Below, piece by piece: positions 1-7,742 of a stretch of 16,633 bases of DNA. Every line of letters begins with the position of its first letter. Position 1 is the stretch's first letter. A program made the position numbers and the translations under genes. The notes below the pieces were generated by a model, which worked only from the letters and a program-made list of their open reading frames with translations, was not told where the DNA came from and did not search any database. Source of the stretch: Thermoplasmata archaeon (GTDB lineage: Archaea > Thermoplasmatota > Thermoplasmata > Thermoplasmatales > Thermoplasmataceae). The stretch is from NCBI GenBank assembly GCA_021797295.1, contig JAKAAA010000012.1, positions 1 through 16,633 of the forward strand, written 5' to 3'.

Positions 1-996
1 GAATCCAAATCAATTCTCGCAGTTTGGTACGAAGATGACGAGGTCAAACTGATTGACCAGAGAAAAATTCCGGAATCTATTGAAATATATTCTGCAAAGA
101 ATAGTGATGATATATATTATGCAATCAAGAATATGGTTGTCCGTGGCGCTCCTGCAATAGGAGTCACAGCCGCATATGGGCTTGCAATGGCATTTAAAAA
201 TAAGGAGGATATGGATAAAGCCGTAAAAACAATTTCTTCTTCCAGGCCCACAGCATATGATTTATTCAAGGCAATAGATTATATGAAGGCAAACAAATTC
301 ACCGAATCCGCAGCAAGGAGATATGCAATGGAAATTACAGAAAGGTCCAGGAAGATAGGTGAATATGGCAATAGCCTCATAAAGGCCGATGATAAAATAC
401 TGACGCACTGCAATGCCGGCGCACTGGCTGTTGTTGACTGGGGCACTGCCCTGGCCCCAATGAGGATTGCCCACGATTCCGGCAAAAAAATCTTTGTTTA
501 TGTGGATGAAACTCGTCCCAGATTGCAGGGAGCAAAACTTACTGCATGGGAGTTACAGCAGGAAGGAATTGATTATTCTATAATAGCGGATAATGCTGCA
601 GGGCATTTCATGAAAAACGGGGATATAGACCTTGCAATAGTTGGCGCAGACAGGATTGCAGCGAACGGCGATTTTGCAAATAAGATAGGAACATATGAAA
701 AAGCTGTGCTCGCAAAGGTAAATAACATACCTTTTTACGTTGCGGCCCCGGGAAGCACATTTGATTTCTCCCTGAAAAACGGAGATGGAATACCTATAGA
801 GGAAAGGGATGAAAATGAGGTTCTCATGGTTAACAATTCGAGGCTTGGTCCTTTGGAAGGGCATGCAAAAAACCCCGCTTTTGATGTGACGCCCCATGAA
901 TATGTTACCGCATTCATAACAGAGTACGGAATATTCAGGCCGGAAGAACTTAAAAAACTGTATAACCTTATTCAGGATGACCTCTTTATGAGGTAA
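1..996 (+). CDS. mtnA: S-methyl-5-thioribose-1-phosphate isomerase, 5' partial
   Basis: Cytosolic enzyme that isomerises methylthioribose-1-phosphate to methylthioribulose-1-phosphate in methylthioadenosine salvage; it belongs to the eIF2B-alpha-like isomerase family. The frame is open from base 1, so the start lies outside the window and 331 residues are visible. The first ATG in view (133) is internal: the codons before it encode typical family sequence, including an LIDQ stretch. Seen in order are RGAPAIG (visible residues 48-54), THCNAGALA with the expected catalytic Cys at 137, DETRPRLQGA, and GADRIAANGD with the expected catalytic Asp at 217, followed by NKIGTY. RGAPAIG and DETRPRLQGA favour MtnA over the related archaeal ribose-1,5-bisphosphate isomerase. 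The 3' end overlaps the convergent trpS gene by 25 bases. Confidence 0.93.
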   Translation, partial: ESKSILAVWYEDDEVKLIDQRKIPESIEIYSAKNSDDIYYAIKNMVVRGAPAIGVTAAYGLAMAFKNKEDMDKAVKTISSSRPTAYDLFKAIDYMKANKFTESAARRYAMEITERSRKIGEYGNSLIKADDKILTHCNAGALAVVDWGTALAPMRIAHDSGKKIFVYVDETRPRLQGAKLTAWELQQEGIDYSIIADNAAGHFMKNGDIDLAIVGADRIAANGDFANKIGTYEKAVLAKVNNIPFYVAAPGSTFDFSLKNGDGIPIEERDENEVLMVNNSRLGPLEGHAKNPAFDVTPHEYVTAFITEYGIFRPEELKKLYNLIQDDLFMR

Positions 997-2264
997 TCAT
1001 CAATTTTTCTGAGTGATTCATCTTTCTTTTCTGATAGATTTTGCAGGAATTTCGATATATTTTCAGCAGCTTCTGATTTGCATTGCCCGCACATTCTTAC
1101 ACCTCCTGTGCATTCCTCATATACTCTGCTCACATATTTATCATCACTGCTGTGGTATTTATATAGTTCAAATACAGGGCATATATCTGGGTTTCCACCC
1201 AGTTTTCTCTGCTCTTCCACTGTCTGCCTACCACCCGTCACGGCGTGCTTTATCTTCCTTGTTGCATCAGCAGATGAATCATTCAGGCTTATCAGGGAAT
1301 CAGGAACAGATGATGACATCTTTCCTCCCTTGAGGCCGGTTTCCAGCTTCTGGAATGTTGCCGATGGTTCAATGAAGGCATACTCATTGAATTTCCCCTC
1401 GAGGTTTGCCAGAAGTATATCGATCTTTATTTTTTCCCCTACGGTTGAATTTTTAATATAAATAGCCCGGTATTCATAATTGGGAGTGCATTCATAGCCA
1501 CCGGCTTTTAGTGCTTCCATGGCACTGTCAATGTACCTTTCCGGGCTGTCTATACCCTTGATAAACACCGATATTTTTCCATGGTCTTCCTTTACACTGT
1601 AAACCCTGAACCTTTTTGCCAGATCACGCATTAATCTTATATGCGGGTCCTGGTCAACTCCCACTGGAACCACCGTTGGCCTTGGCCCTCCAAGATTCCG
1701 GATCTGTGTGTGTAGTACATCTGCCGCCTGTATTACCGGTGAATTCACATGCAGCATGGAGGATGAATCATTGAGACCGTATATTGCCTTTAACTCATTC
1801 ATATTCGTTTCATTTGATAGAACAAATGCCAGATTCTGTGTATCAAAATTTTCAGACTGGAAATATATCCTGCAGGGCTTCAACCCCATTGATATATAGT
1901 TAACTATGTATTCGTTGATAGCTATTTCACGGGCTTTTTCAAAACTTATCCCTCTAGTAGCATAGGATTCAAGGTCCGCAACAGCAATATAGACTTCAGC
2001 ACCCAGGGACTGGAAATATATAATCTGGTCTATTGTTAGTTTATTCCCAAGATGCATGTGACCTGACGGCATCAATCCGGTCATGGCATTGAATTTCATT
2101 CCATTCTCAATTGCATATTCCAGATAATCGAGGCCACGCTGCCCGAATATCAGTTTTCTCCTGAACATAAAATAATCGAAATAATCATCCGGCTTATCTA
2201 TTCCAAATTCCCTGATCAACTTCTCATAATCGAAATACTGTGATGAACTCCACGGATTTATCAT
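972..2264 (-). CDS. trpS: Tryptophanyl-tRNA synthetase, archaeal type
   Basis: Class I synthetase charging tRNA-Trp in the cytosol. It has 430 residues, full length for the archaeal/eukaryotic form. The N-terminus carries the INPWSS and DYEKLIREFGI sequences typical of this group. The HIGH-like signature is GHMHLGN (68-74) and the KMSKS-like loop is KMSSS (315-319), preceded by two glycines. A C-terminal CPVFELYKY block and cysteines at 385, 392 and 395 (CGQC) match the family tail. Start: the ATG at 2264 directly precedes the conserved N-terminus; an ATG ten bases upstream is out of frame. A TATA-like CATATAAAA lies near 2297-2306, which would give a leader of about ten bases. The gene lies just downstream of the 5S rRNA gene on the same strand, and its last 25 bases overlap mtnA tail to tail. 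Confidence 0.95.
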   Translation of the reverse strand: MINPWSSSQYFDYEKLIREFGIDKPDDYFDYFMFRRKLIFGQRGLDYLEYAIENGMKFNAMTGLMPSGHMHLGNKLTIDQIIYFQSLGAEVYIAVADLESYATRGISFEKAREIAINEYIVNYISMGLKPCRIYFQSENFDTQNLAFVLSNETNMNELKAIYGLNDSSSMLHVNSPVIQAADVLHTQIRNLGGPRPTVVPVGVDQDPHIRLMRDLAKRFRVYSVKEDHGKISVFIKGIDSPERYIDSAMEALKAGGYECTPNYEYRAIYIKNSTVGEKIKIDILLANLEGKFNEYAFIEPSATFQKLETGLKGGKMSSSVPDSLISLNDSSADATRKIKHAVTGGRQTVEEQRKLGGNPDICPVFELYKYHSSDDKYVSRVYEECTGGVRMCGQCKSEAAENISKFLQNLSEKKDESLRKIDDYLIKRSS

Positions 2265-2313
2265 AAACCTTCATAAAAAACCTGTTAATTAACCTTGTTT
2301 TATATGAATAAAG

Positions 2314-2329
2314 AAAACAATATTAAAAA
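2314..2329 (-). terminator. Oligo-T terminator after 5S rRNA
   Basis: On the minus strand the 5S 3' end runs straight into a T-rich tract (five Ts, then AATATTG, then four Ts). Archaeal RNA polymerase stops at such oligo-T tracts without needing a hairpin. It also separates the 5S gene from trpS downstream on the same strand. Confidence 0.55.
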
Positions 2330-2447
2330 CGACAGCGAAACATAGTTCCCGTCCCCTCGCGGAAGATAGTACAGTATGTAACACATCGGACTTAACCGTC
2401 GGGTTCGGAATGAGACCTGGTATTTCCCCGATGTTATGACCGTCGTC
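2328..2447 (-). rRNA. rrf: 5S ribosomal RNA (orphan gene)
   Basis: Read on the minus strand, the stretch has the archaeal 5S layout: an ACGACGGT 5' arm, GGTCATAACATCGGGGAAA, an ACCAGGTCTCATTCCGAACC block (the universally recognisable TCCGAAC core), GACGGTTAAG, then CCGCGAGGGGACGGGAA, and a 3' arm GCTGTCGT. The two arms pair over eight bases (two of them G-U), fixing the ends to within one or two bases and giving about 120 nt. No 16S or 23S gene is near; the neighbours are trpS and an MFS transporter gene. Unlinked rRNA genes are known in Thermoplasma. Confidence 0.93.
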
Positions 2448-2466
2448 AACACTTAATCACTAACAA

Positions 2467-2475
2467 TTATATAAA
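2467..2475 (-). promoter_or_regulatory. TATA box of the 5S rRNA gene
   Basis: Minus-strand TTTATATAA centred about 24 bases before the deduced 5S 5' end, the usual archaeal distance. An A-rich tract lies just upstream, where TFB would bind. Confidence 0.65.
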
Positions 2476-2529
2476 TATTTTTAACATGAAAAGGTTTTAT
2501 ATTACCTATAATTAAGTAAGTACTAATAA

Positions 2530-2537
2530 TTTATATA
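2530..2537 (+). promoter_or_regulatory. TATA box of the MFS transporter gene
   Basis: TTTATATA centred about 27 bases before the ATG at 2560, predicting a leaderless transcript that begins at or next to that codon. This box and the 5S box point in opposite directions within about 70 bases of each other. Confidence 0.6.
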
Positions 2538-2559
2538 TAAAAAAGCAATAACGATGCAG

Positions 2560-3888
2560 ATGAATAGCTACAAAACTATTTCGGATGCACCCTCCTCACC
2601 GTTTCTGAGAAAGATTACTCTGCTTTCCTCTATGGGGGTAATGATGGATGGCTACACACTTACTGTATTTTCATATGCCCTGCTTTACCTGATAAATGTT
2701 ATGTCATTGAAAAGTTATGAAATTTCTATAATGGGAATATCATCCATAGGCGGCGTACTCATCGGAAGTTTAATTTCCGGCTACATAGCAGATATTTATG
2801 GCAGGCGGTTTATCTACATTTATGACCTGTTCCTTGTATCCATATTCATATTTTTCACAGGATTTGCAACAAATTACATAAATTTCTCTATACTTGAACT
2901 CATAGTTGGTTTCGGCATAGGTGCCGATTATCCTGTCAGTTCATCCATACAGGCCGAATTTTCGCCGACCAAATCCCGTGGAAAATTTATGTTTTTCAAT
3001 ATTTTTTCCTTCTCCATCGGGTCACTTATATTCCTTGGCATTGCAGTACCACTTGTCCTTTTTACCGGAGTAAATGCATGGCGTTATATGTATATGGTGG
3101 GAGCAATATTCCCCATACTGGTGCTTTATTCAAGGAAAAAAATTCCAGAAAGCCCTTACTGGGTACAGCATAAATATGGCAATGCGGCAGGCAATGTGGC
3201 CAGAGAAAATTTCGAAAAATCAACAGGATATACGATAGCCGCATTACCGGATATAAGCCCTGGAAAGACCAGGTTGCGGGACATATTCAAGGGAAAATAC
3301 GGGAAATACATAATATTCATTTCCATGGCATGGTTTTCATACGACATAGTAAGTTACGGCATATGGACATATTCCCCCTTAATATTTTCCACAGAAATCA
3401 CCTCCTACTATGCAGACCTTTATGTTGTATTTACCGGAATGGCGGAATCTATACCCGTTGTTATCGGATTCCTGATTGCAATATACTACGTTGACCGCAT
3501 CGGGAGGAGGCTTCTCCTGGTGATAGGCTTCCTGGGATCATTCATAGTCCTGGTCATATTCTTTTTCGTAAACGAGTATGCAGTTGTAGGGCTGCTGATG
3601 ACATTCAGCGCTTTTGGGTTTGTCCACTTTTTCCATAATATCGGGCCCAGCCCAATTACATATACATATCCAGTTGAGATATTCCCAACACGTATAAGGG
3701 GAACTGCAATGGGTTTTGCCACTTCGATTTCCAGGTTCGGTTCAATCCTTGCCGTTTTTTCTTTTCCCATAATAGATTCCCTGTATGGCTTGAAAACTAT
3801 AATCGTCTACTTTGCAGTCTTTGAATTTATTGGACTGGCCCTGACATTGAAATATGCACCTGAAACCAAGCACAAAGCACTTACATGA
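2560..3888 (+). CDS. MFS transporter, sugar/metabolite porter type
   Basis: Inner-membrane secondary transporter of the major facilitator superfamily with about twelve hydrophobic segments over 442 residues. Seen: the loop 2-3 signature GYIADIYGRR near residue 74, a DYPVSSS stretch and PESPYW before the central loop, the matching second-half signature DRIGRR near 312, and YPVEIFPTRIRGTAMG near the C-terminal half. The duplicated D-x-x-GRR motifs and the PESP element fit sugar-porter or metabolite:H+ symporter branches, but the substrate cannot be read from sequence. Start: the ATG at 2560 is preferred over the in-frame ATG at 2554 because the TATA box places transcription start near 2560; choosing 2554 adds only Met-Gln. 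It is monocistronic and converges on the deoxyhypusine synthase gene. Confidence 0.88.
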   Translation: MNSYKTISDAPSSPFLRKITLLSSMGVMMDGYTLTVFSYALLYLINVMSLKSYEISIMGISSIGGVLIGSLISGYIADIYGRRFIYIYDLFLVSIFIFFTGFATNYINFSILELIVGFGIGADYPVSSSIQAEFSPTKSRGKFMFFNIFSFSIGSLIFLGIAVPLVLFTGVNAWRYMYMVGAIFPILVLYSRKKIPESPYWVQHKYGNAAGNVARENFEKSTGYTIAALPDISPGKTRLRDIFKGKYGKYIIFISMAWFSYDIVSYGIWTYSPLIFSTEITSYYADLYVVFTGMAESIPVVIGFLIAIYYVDRIGRRLLLVIGFLGSFIVLVIFFFVNEYAVVGLLMTFSAFGFVHFFHNIGPSPITYTYPVEIFPTRIRGTAMGFATSISRFGSILAVFSFPIIDSLYGLKTIIVYFAVFEFIGLALTLKYAPETKHKALT

Positions 3889-3945
3889 AAGAATTTACGG
3901 AATAAAATTCAAACTAAAATTTAGAGAGTAAAAATTATATGGTAA

Positions 3946-4884
3946 TTACAGGAAAGGCCCCACAAGAATGGGCAATAGTGCGGTAACATCACCGTATATG
4001 TTAACAAATTTTGCATCCTTCCTGACCTTCTTCCATGTTATTGCCTCTTCCAGCTTTGCGCCTGATAGGGAACCGTCATATTCCTGTGCAGTTGTGATAT
4101 AAACCGCTTCATTCAGTCCATCACGGAACTGGTTCCACCATATGGTATGGTGCTTTGATATTCCACCCCCCATCATCAATGCTCCTGTTTTCTTTGCATC
4201 GAATACTATATCAGAGAGCCTGTGCTCGTCTTCCAGGATATTTATGCGGAAATCATGGTGCATTTCATAGAATGACCAGAGCTGTGACCCGAATGAGCCA
4301 TCAGTAATACCGGGAACGAATACAGGTATGTTGTTTTTAGCGGCATTATACAGGATTGAGTTTTCATTGTCAAGCTTCAATCCGATTTCACGAATCAAAT
4401 CCACCGGTGCCCATTCTTTTTTCTGATTGTATAGCTCCTCGATCATGGGCATTAGCCTGTCCTCAATTACAATGCCGTAACTTTCATCAGGGACAAAGAC
4501 ATTTCCCAGCCTGTTGATATTCATATCCTTCAATTTCTCATCGCCAAAGTTAAATGTCCCGGAATAGTAATCCGTGTATGTCCTGGCAATATCATGGTCA
4601 AGGGTGCCATTTGTGGTAATAATCACATCTACCAGTTTATTTTTTACAAGCTGGTTAATTATGCCTCTGGTTCCTGTGGATATTATATCTGCAGGGAATG
4701 AAAGAAATGTTGTCTCATCAGAATTGAACTCTTCCTTGAGTATCTGGTATCCTTCATAAATTTTTTTTGATGTAAAGCCACCACTGGTTCCGAACATTTC
4801 TATTAAATCTGCAAGGGTGGTATCCTTCCTGACTCTTGTATCTTTTACAGGATTTTTTAGTAAATCTTCTCTTTTAACTTCCAT
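3946..4884 (-). CDS. dys: Deoxyhypusine synthase
   Basis: NAD-dependent enzyme that transfers the aminobutyl group of spermidine (or an analogue) to one lysine of translation factor aIF5A. It has 312 residues, usual for archaeal homologues. Family marks are FLSFPADIISTGTRGIINQLV near the N-terminus, the TTNGTLDHD block, PVFVPGITDGSFGSQLW, MMGGGISKHHTIWWNQ, the TTAQEYDGSLSGA stretch, and EAITWKKVR, whose second lysine (286) aligns with the lysine that forms the enzyme-substrate imine. The AT-rich DNA directly upstream (4899-4907, TTATAAAAA on the minus strand) is a possible TATA element, though a little close to the ATG. The target protein aIF5A is encoded about 8 kb away in this window. It is divergent from the DUF5680 gene. 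Confidence 0.95.
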   Translation of the reverse strand: MEVKREDLLKNPVKDTRVRKDTTLADLIEMFGTSGGFTSKKIYEGYQILKEEFNSDETTFLSFPADIISTGTRGIINQLVKNKLVDVIITTNGTLDHDIARTYTDYYSGTFNFGDEKLKDMNINRLGNVFVPDESYGIVIEDRLMPMIEELYNQKKEWAPVDLIREIGLKLDNENSILYNAAKNNIPVFVPGITDGSFGSQLWSFYEMHHDFRINILEDEHRLSDIVFDAKKTGALMMGGGISKHHTIWWNQFRDGLNEAVYITTAQEYDGSLSGAKLEEAITWKKVRKDAKFVNIYGDVTALLPILVGPFL

Positions 4885-4979
4885 GTAACATAATATTATT
4901 TTTATAATTCAATGTATCGGTTAATTTAAGTTCTATATTACCTGCAAAAAGTTGAAATTCCACACATGTATACGCGCAT

Positions 4980-5435
4980 ATGGATATAGACGCTCTTCTG
5001 GATTTTATAGTAAGTGCAAAGAAGCATACATATGCATCCGGTAGCAGGGGCATAGAACCGGCTATTCCCGGGTCCATGGAATTTAACTTCAGGGATGGAA
5101 TTATGGAATACAGGGATATCTACTTCGGAATGCTTTCGTTCAGTGGGATAGAAACAGTGTACAGCAACGGAAAGCCTGTCTGGGGAATGGTATACTCCGG
5201 AGGTGTTACGGATGATACAGTAGATACCCCCAGAATTTATAAATTTTTAAAGCAGAGTCTGTATATGGTTTCTAATGAGGCTCCATTCAGAGGGCCGAAA
5301 TCATACTCTGATGGAGTTTATATCTATGATAATGATTTTATCGGTGATATTTCCCATTTTATCGGGTATGAAAAAATAGACGAGGGAGAAAACACGCTCT
5401 ACGAACTCCATTATTCTGGAGGAGATATAGCATAA
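4980..5435 (+). CDS. DUF5680 domain protein
   Basis: A 151-residue soluble protein that matches the DUF5680 pattern throughout: LLDFIVSAKKHTYASG at the N-terminus, then GSMEFNFRDGIMEYRDIYFG, IETVYSNGKPVWGMVYSGG, and a C-terminal LYELHYSGGDI. There is no signal peptide or membrane segment. The family's function is unknown; in some bacteria the domain is joined to DNA-binding domains, but this copy is stand-alone and no helix-turn-helix is visible. The start at 4980 precedes the conserved region; a TATA-like TTCTATATTA at 4931-4940 would give a leader of about 20 bases. The gene is divergent from deoxyhypusine synthase and followed by tRNA-His on the other strand. I see no evidence linking it to either. 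Confidence 0.8.
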   Translation: MDIDALLDFIVSAKKHTYASGSRGIEPAIPGSMEFNFRDGIMEYRDIYFGMLSFSGIETVYSNGKPVWGMVYSGGVTDDTVDTPRIYKFLKQSLYMVSNEAPFRGPKSYSDGVYIYDNDFIGDISHFIGYEKIDEGENTLYELHYSGGDIA

Positions 5436-5531
5436 AGTTGAATCCCCCGGGGTTACCGTAAAAAGGTCGCCACCATTAACGTTAAAACCATGAATGTGTG
5501 AATATAAAACTATTCTAATTTGAATACAAAG

Positions 5532-5604
5532 GGCCGGGACCGGGAATCGAACCCGGGTCCGGGGATCCACAGTCCCCAAGGATGTCCATTACCCCACCCC
5601 GGCC
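5532..5604 (-). tRNA. tRNA-His (anticodon GUG)
   Basis: Read on the minus strand, this folds as a standard cloverleaf without an intron. The acceptor strand GCCGGGG pairs with TCCCGGC, the anticodon stem GGGGA/TCCCC holds a CTGTGGA loop with anticodon GTG at 5570-5568, and the T arm is CCGGG-TTCGATT-CCCGG. An extra G at position -1 (5604) is encoded opposite discriminator C73, the histidine identity pair. No CCA end is encoded. The base at position 15 is A and position 48 is C, so the usual G15-C48 pair is absent. Confidence 0.95.
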
Positions 5605-5621
5605 ATAAAGGCTTAAGTGTA

Positions 5622-5630
5622 TCATAAATA
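5622..5630 (-). promoter_or_regulatory. Possible TATA box of tRNA-His
   Basis: Minus-strand TATTTATGA lies about 22 bases before the tRNA 5' end. It is a weak match and the surrounding DNA is AT-rich, so the exact element is uncertain. Confidence 0.35.
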
Positions 5631-5645
5631 CGTATAATATTTTTT

Positions 5646-6242
5646 TTAATTCTTATTTCCATATATTAGAACTGATTCAATTTCCCTGTATCTGTATTTA
5701 TGATGGGGGTATATCATGGGCACCCTTATGAATATCCTCGTTTTTCTGACTATATTCAGATGTTTTGAATAAAATTCATTTATGAATTCATAGCTTGCCA
5801 TGTTATGTATACTGTATATATTTGTGCCTATTTCCACTGCTTTTTTGATGAATGGCAAATCATCATGCTTTATCACAGAACCGAAGGGTGGATTCATAAT
5901 GACTGTATCATAACTCCCTGCTACCTCTGAAACTCCTGTTTTAATAAAATTACATCTGCAAAGGGATTTATTGCAGTTTTCCTTAGCCAGATCAATCATT
6001 TTACTATCAACATCGATGCCGGTGCAACCAGAAGACCCGAGATACCATGCACCTATTGCAAATATACCATTGCCTGTTCCCAGATCTATAACACTTTTGC
6101 CCTTGATGTTCCCGTCCAGATATGCCTCCATGAGTATTGTGGCAGCTGTACCTGCATCCGTGGGGTACTGCTCAAGATTGATATTATAGGAATCAGGCAA
6201 ACTTAGTCCTGATAAAAAAAGTTCAAGTGATTTTTTATTCAT
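5646..6242 (-). CDS. METTL5-like RNA N6-adenine methyltransferase
   Basis: AdoMet-dependent methyltransferase of the predicted archaeal RNA methylase group (COG2263) that includes METTL5, the 18S rRNA m6A enzyme. It has 198 residues. Seen: LEQYPTDAGTAA (23-34), the family's N-terminal signature; motif I VIDLGTGNGI (51-60); GIDVDSKMI, the acidic AdoMet ribose contact; and NPPFGS (117-122), the catalytic motif of enzymes acting on exocyclic amines. Start: the ATG at 6242 begins MNKKSLELFL, the usual family N-terminus. The frame stays open upstream to an ATG at 6305, but that stretch is the upstream gene read in another frame. The start overlaps the upstream stop by eight bases, which implies translational coupling. 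Which RNA is methylated is not shown by the sequence. Confidence 0.85.
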   Translation of the reverse strand: MNKKSLELFLSGLSLPDSYNINLEQYPTDAGTAATILMEAYLDGNIKGKSVIDLGTGNGIFAIGAWYLGSSGCTGIDVDSKMIDLAKENCNKSLCRCNFIKTGVSEVAGSYDTVIMNPPFGSVIKHDDLPFIKKAVEIGTNIYSIHNMASYEFINEFYSKHLNIVRKTRIFIRVPMIYPHHKYRYREIESVLIYGNKN

Positions 6243-6537
6243 GTGTGGTTCCAACTGCCATTTCCAGAATACTCCATGCCATTCTCCTTGCAACAGGTGC
6301 TTCATTGCCCCTTTTCACCAGGATTTTTTCTATTTTTCTAAGGGCCCTCTGTCTTTTCCATGTACCGTTTTCATGAACTGCCAGAACAATATATTCGGCA
6401 ATTTCCCTGTCAACATTGATTCCGAATCTTTCCCTGATCTTTATCTGCCATACCGGGACAAGCACATCAGGTATATCACGCAATGTGTTGCTTCGAGTTT
6501 TTTCTATGATCTTGTTAATATTTGTTTGGTCTGACAT
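6235..6537 (-). CDS. Unrecognised small basic helical protein
   Basis: I do not recognise this 100-residue protein. It is predicted soluble and largely helical, with a basic central stretch (WKRQRALRKIEKILVKRG) and no cysteines, so it is not a zinc-binding Trm112-like partner. Real coding is supported by a TATA box 26 bases before its ATG, its normal-looking residue composition, and its coupling by an eight-base overlap (ATGAATAA) to the METTL5-like gene, of which it is the first cistron. The basic stretch and the neighbour suggest RNA or ribosome contact, which is inference only. Confidence 0.72.
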   Translation of the reverse strand: MSDQTNINKIIEKTRSNTLRDIPDVLVPVWQIKIRERFGINVDREIAEYIVLAVHENGTWKRQRALRKIEKILVKRGNEAPVARRMAWSILEMAVGTTHE

Positions 6538-6559
6538 CAGGCTTCCATTAACTACAGCA

Positions 6560-6567
6560 ATATAAAT
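6560..6567 (-). promoter_or_regulatory. TATA box of the two-gene methyltransferase unit
   Basis: Minus-strand GATTTATATTGC contains a TATA element centred about 26 bases before the ATG at 6537. This predicts a leaderless mRNA and supports that start. Confidence 0.55.
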
Positions 6568-6696
6568 CTTTCAGTACAATCGCACGGACATTAAATTTTT
6601 AACAGAAATCATAACTCCGCACTTCATAATATACCTCTTCTATTGACTTATACAGATTATTTCTGTCTGCAATACCTATAAAATAAAATAACGCCA

Positions 6697-6705
6697 ATAT
6701 ATTTA
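6697..6705 (+). promoter_or_regulatory. TATA box of ctaB
   Basis: ATATATTTA centred about 25 bases before the ATG at 6726 predicts a leaderless transcript; no Shine-Dalgarno sequence precedes the start. The rest of the interval 6538-6725 holds nothing else I can name. Confidence 0.5.
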
Positions 6706-6725
6706 TTTAAGATTACCATAGGGAT

Positions 6726-7619
6726 ATGGATTCTATGCCAGGTAGGTTAGCTATTTATATTGAATATTCCAAACCGAGGGTTTGGTGGCTTCTAGTCTTT
6801 ATAGGATTTGGCGGGGCAATCCTGGCAGTTAATAAATTTTCGCTGGATAACATATTGCTCATTGTTGCGGCAGTAATATCAGTAACACTAGGTTCAATGG
6901 GAGCCGAGGGACTTACAAATTACATAGATCTTGATATGGATTCCAAAATGGAGAGAACAAAAAAGCGCCCACTTCCCAGTGGTGCAATTACAAAAAAACA
7001 GGCTTTAATTTTCGGTTATTCCCTTGCCATAATGTCTGTTGTGGTTTTGCTTGCGATAAGGAGACTTATTGCAGCTTTATTCATGTCGGTTGGCATCTTC
7101 GACAATGTTTTTATTTACAGTTATATGCTGAAAAAAGTATCCCCTTACAGCATTATATATGGCGGGTTTTCAGGGGCATTTCCGGTGCTCATAGGATGGT
7201 ATACGGTAACATCAGCTTTTTCGTGGCTCCCCTGGGTACTTTTCTTCCTTGTAATGTTCTGGATTCCTGTTCATGTATGGAGCCTTGCATATAGATACCG
7301 GGATGATTACAAAAAGGCAAGTGTACCCATGTTTCCGGTAGTTCATTCTGACAGGGCTACTGCAATAGCTATTTCACTTTCAGCCCTATTTTTGATTGTG
7401 TTTTCACTGACACCATATTTCCTGGGACTTTACAATCTGATTTACCTTATTCCGGTGGCCGTACTTTCCGTTCCCATAGTTGTATTTTCGTACAGATTCA
7501 TAAAAAATCCCAGCCGTAAAACCTCTTTCAGCCTCTTTGTATACACCGCCCCATATCTTACCTTTGTTTTTATTCTTGTTATAGTATTAAATCTGTTACG
7601 GATGTTCAATATTTTCTAA
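6726..7619 (+). CDS. ctaB: Protoheme IX farnesyltransferase (heme O synthase)
   Basis: Integral membrane prenyltransferase of the UbiA superfamily that adds a farnesyl group to heme B to make heme O for terminal oxidases. It has 297 residues and about eight or nine hydrophobic segments. The first Asp-rich site is NYIDLDMDSKMERT (65-78) followed by KKRPLPSG, which is diagnostic of CtaB rather than quinone or lipid prenyltransferases. Next come DNVFIYSYMLKKVSPYSI and GGFSGAFPVLIGW, and the second site is PVHVWSLAYRYRDDY with KKASVPMFPVV. It implies an aerobic respiratory chain with an O- or A-type heme oxidase, although no oxidase subunit gene is adjacent. The TATA box places transcription start at the ATG. 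Confidence 0.92.
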   Translation: MDSMPGRLAIYIEYSKPRVWWLLVFIGFGGAILAVNKFSLDNILLIVAAVISVTLGSMGAEGLTNYIDLDMDSKMERTKKRPLPSGAITKKQALIFGYSLAIMSVVVLLAIRRLIAALFMSVGIFDNVFIYSYMLKKVSPYSIIYGGFSGAFPVLIGWYTVTSAFSWLPWVLFFLVMFWIPVHVWSLAYRYRDDYKKASVPMFPVVHSDRATAIAISLSALFLIVFSLTPYFLGLYNLIYLIPVAVLSVPIVVFSYRFIKNPSRKTSFSLFVYTAPYLTFVFILVIVLNLLRMFNIF

Positions 7620-7699
7620 TGACTATTCCTAAATGCACTAGCAAAAAATTAATAATAAATGAATTACTTAATAGAAGGGTATAATAGTTGCCTGCAATT

Positions 7700-7708
7700 G
7701 TATAAAAT
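7700..7708 (+). promoter_or_regulatory. TATA box of the csl4-lsm operon
   Basis: GTATAAAAT centred near 7704 predicts transcription start near 7730, giving a leader of about 13 bases that contains AGAGGTAA (7731-7738), a Shine-Dalgarno sequence placed just before the csl4 ATG. Confidence 0.55.
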
Positions 7709-7742
7709 CTATATAGTTACGGGCTTTTAAAGAGGTAATTGA

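Noticed and set aside
6243..6305. A 21-residue N-terminal extension of the METTL5-like protein starting at an ATG at 6305
   Set aside because: It lies wholly inside the upstream gene in another frame, and family members start at the MNKKSLE-type sequence.
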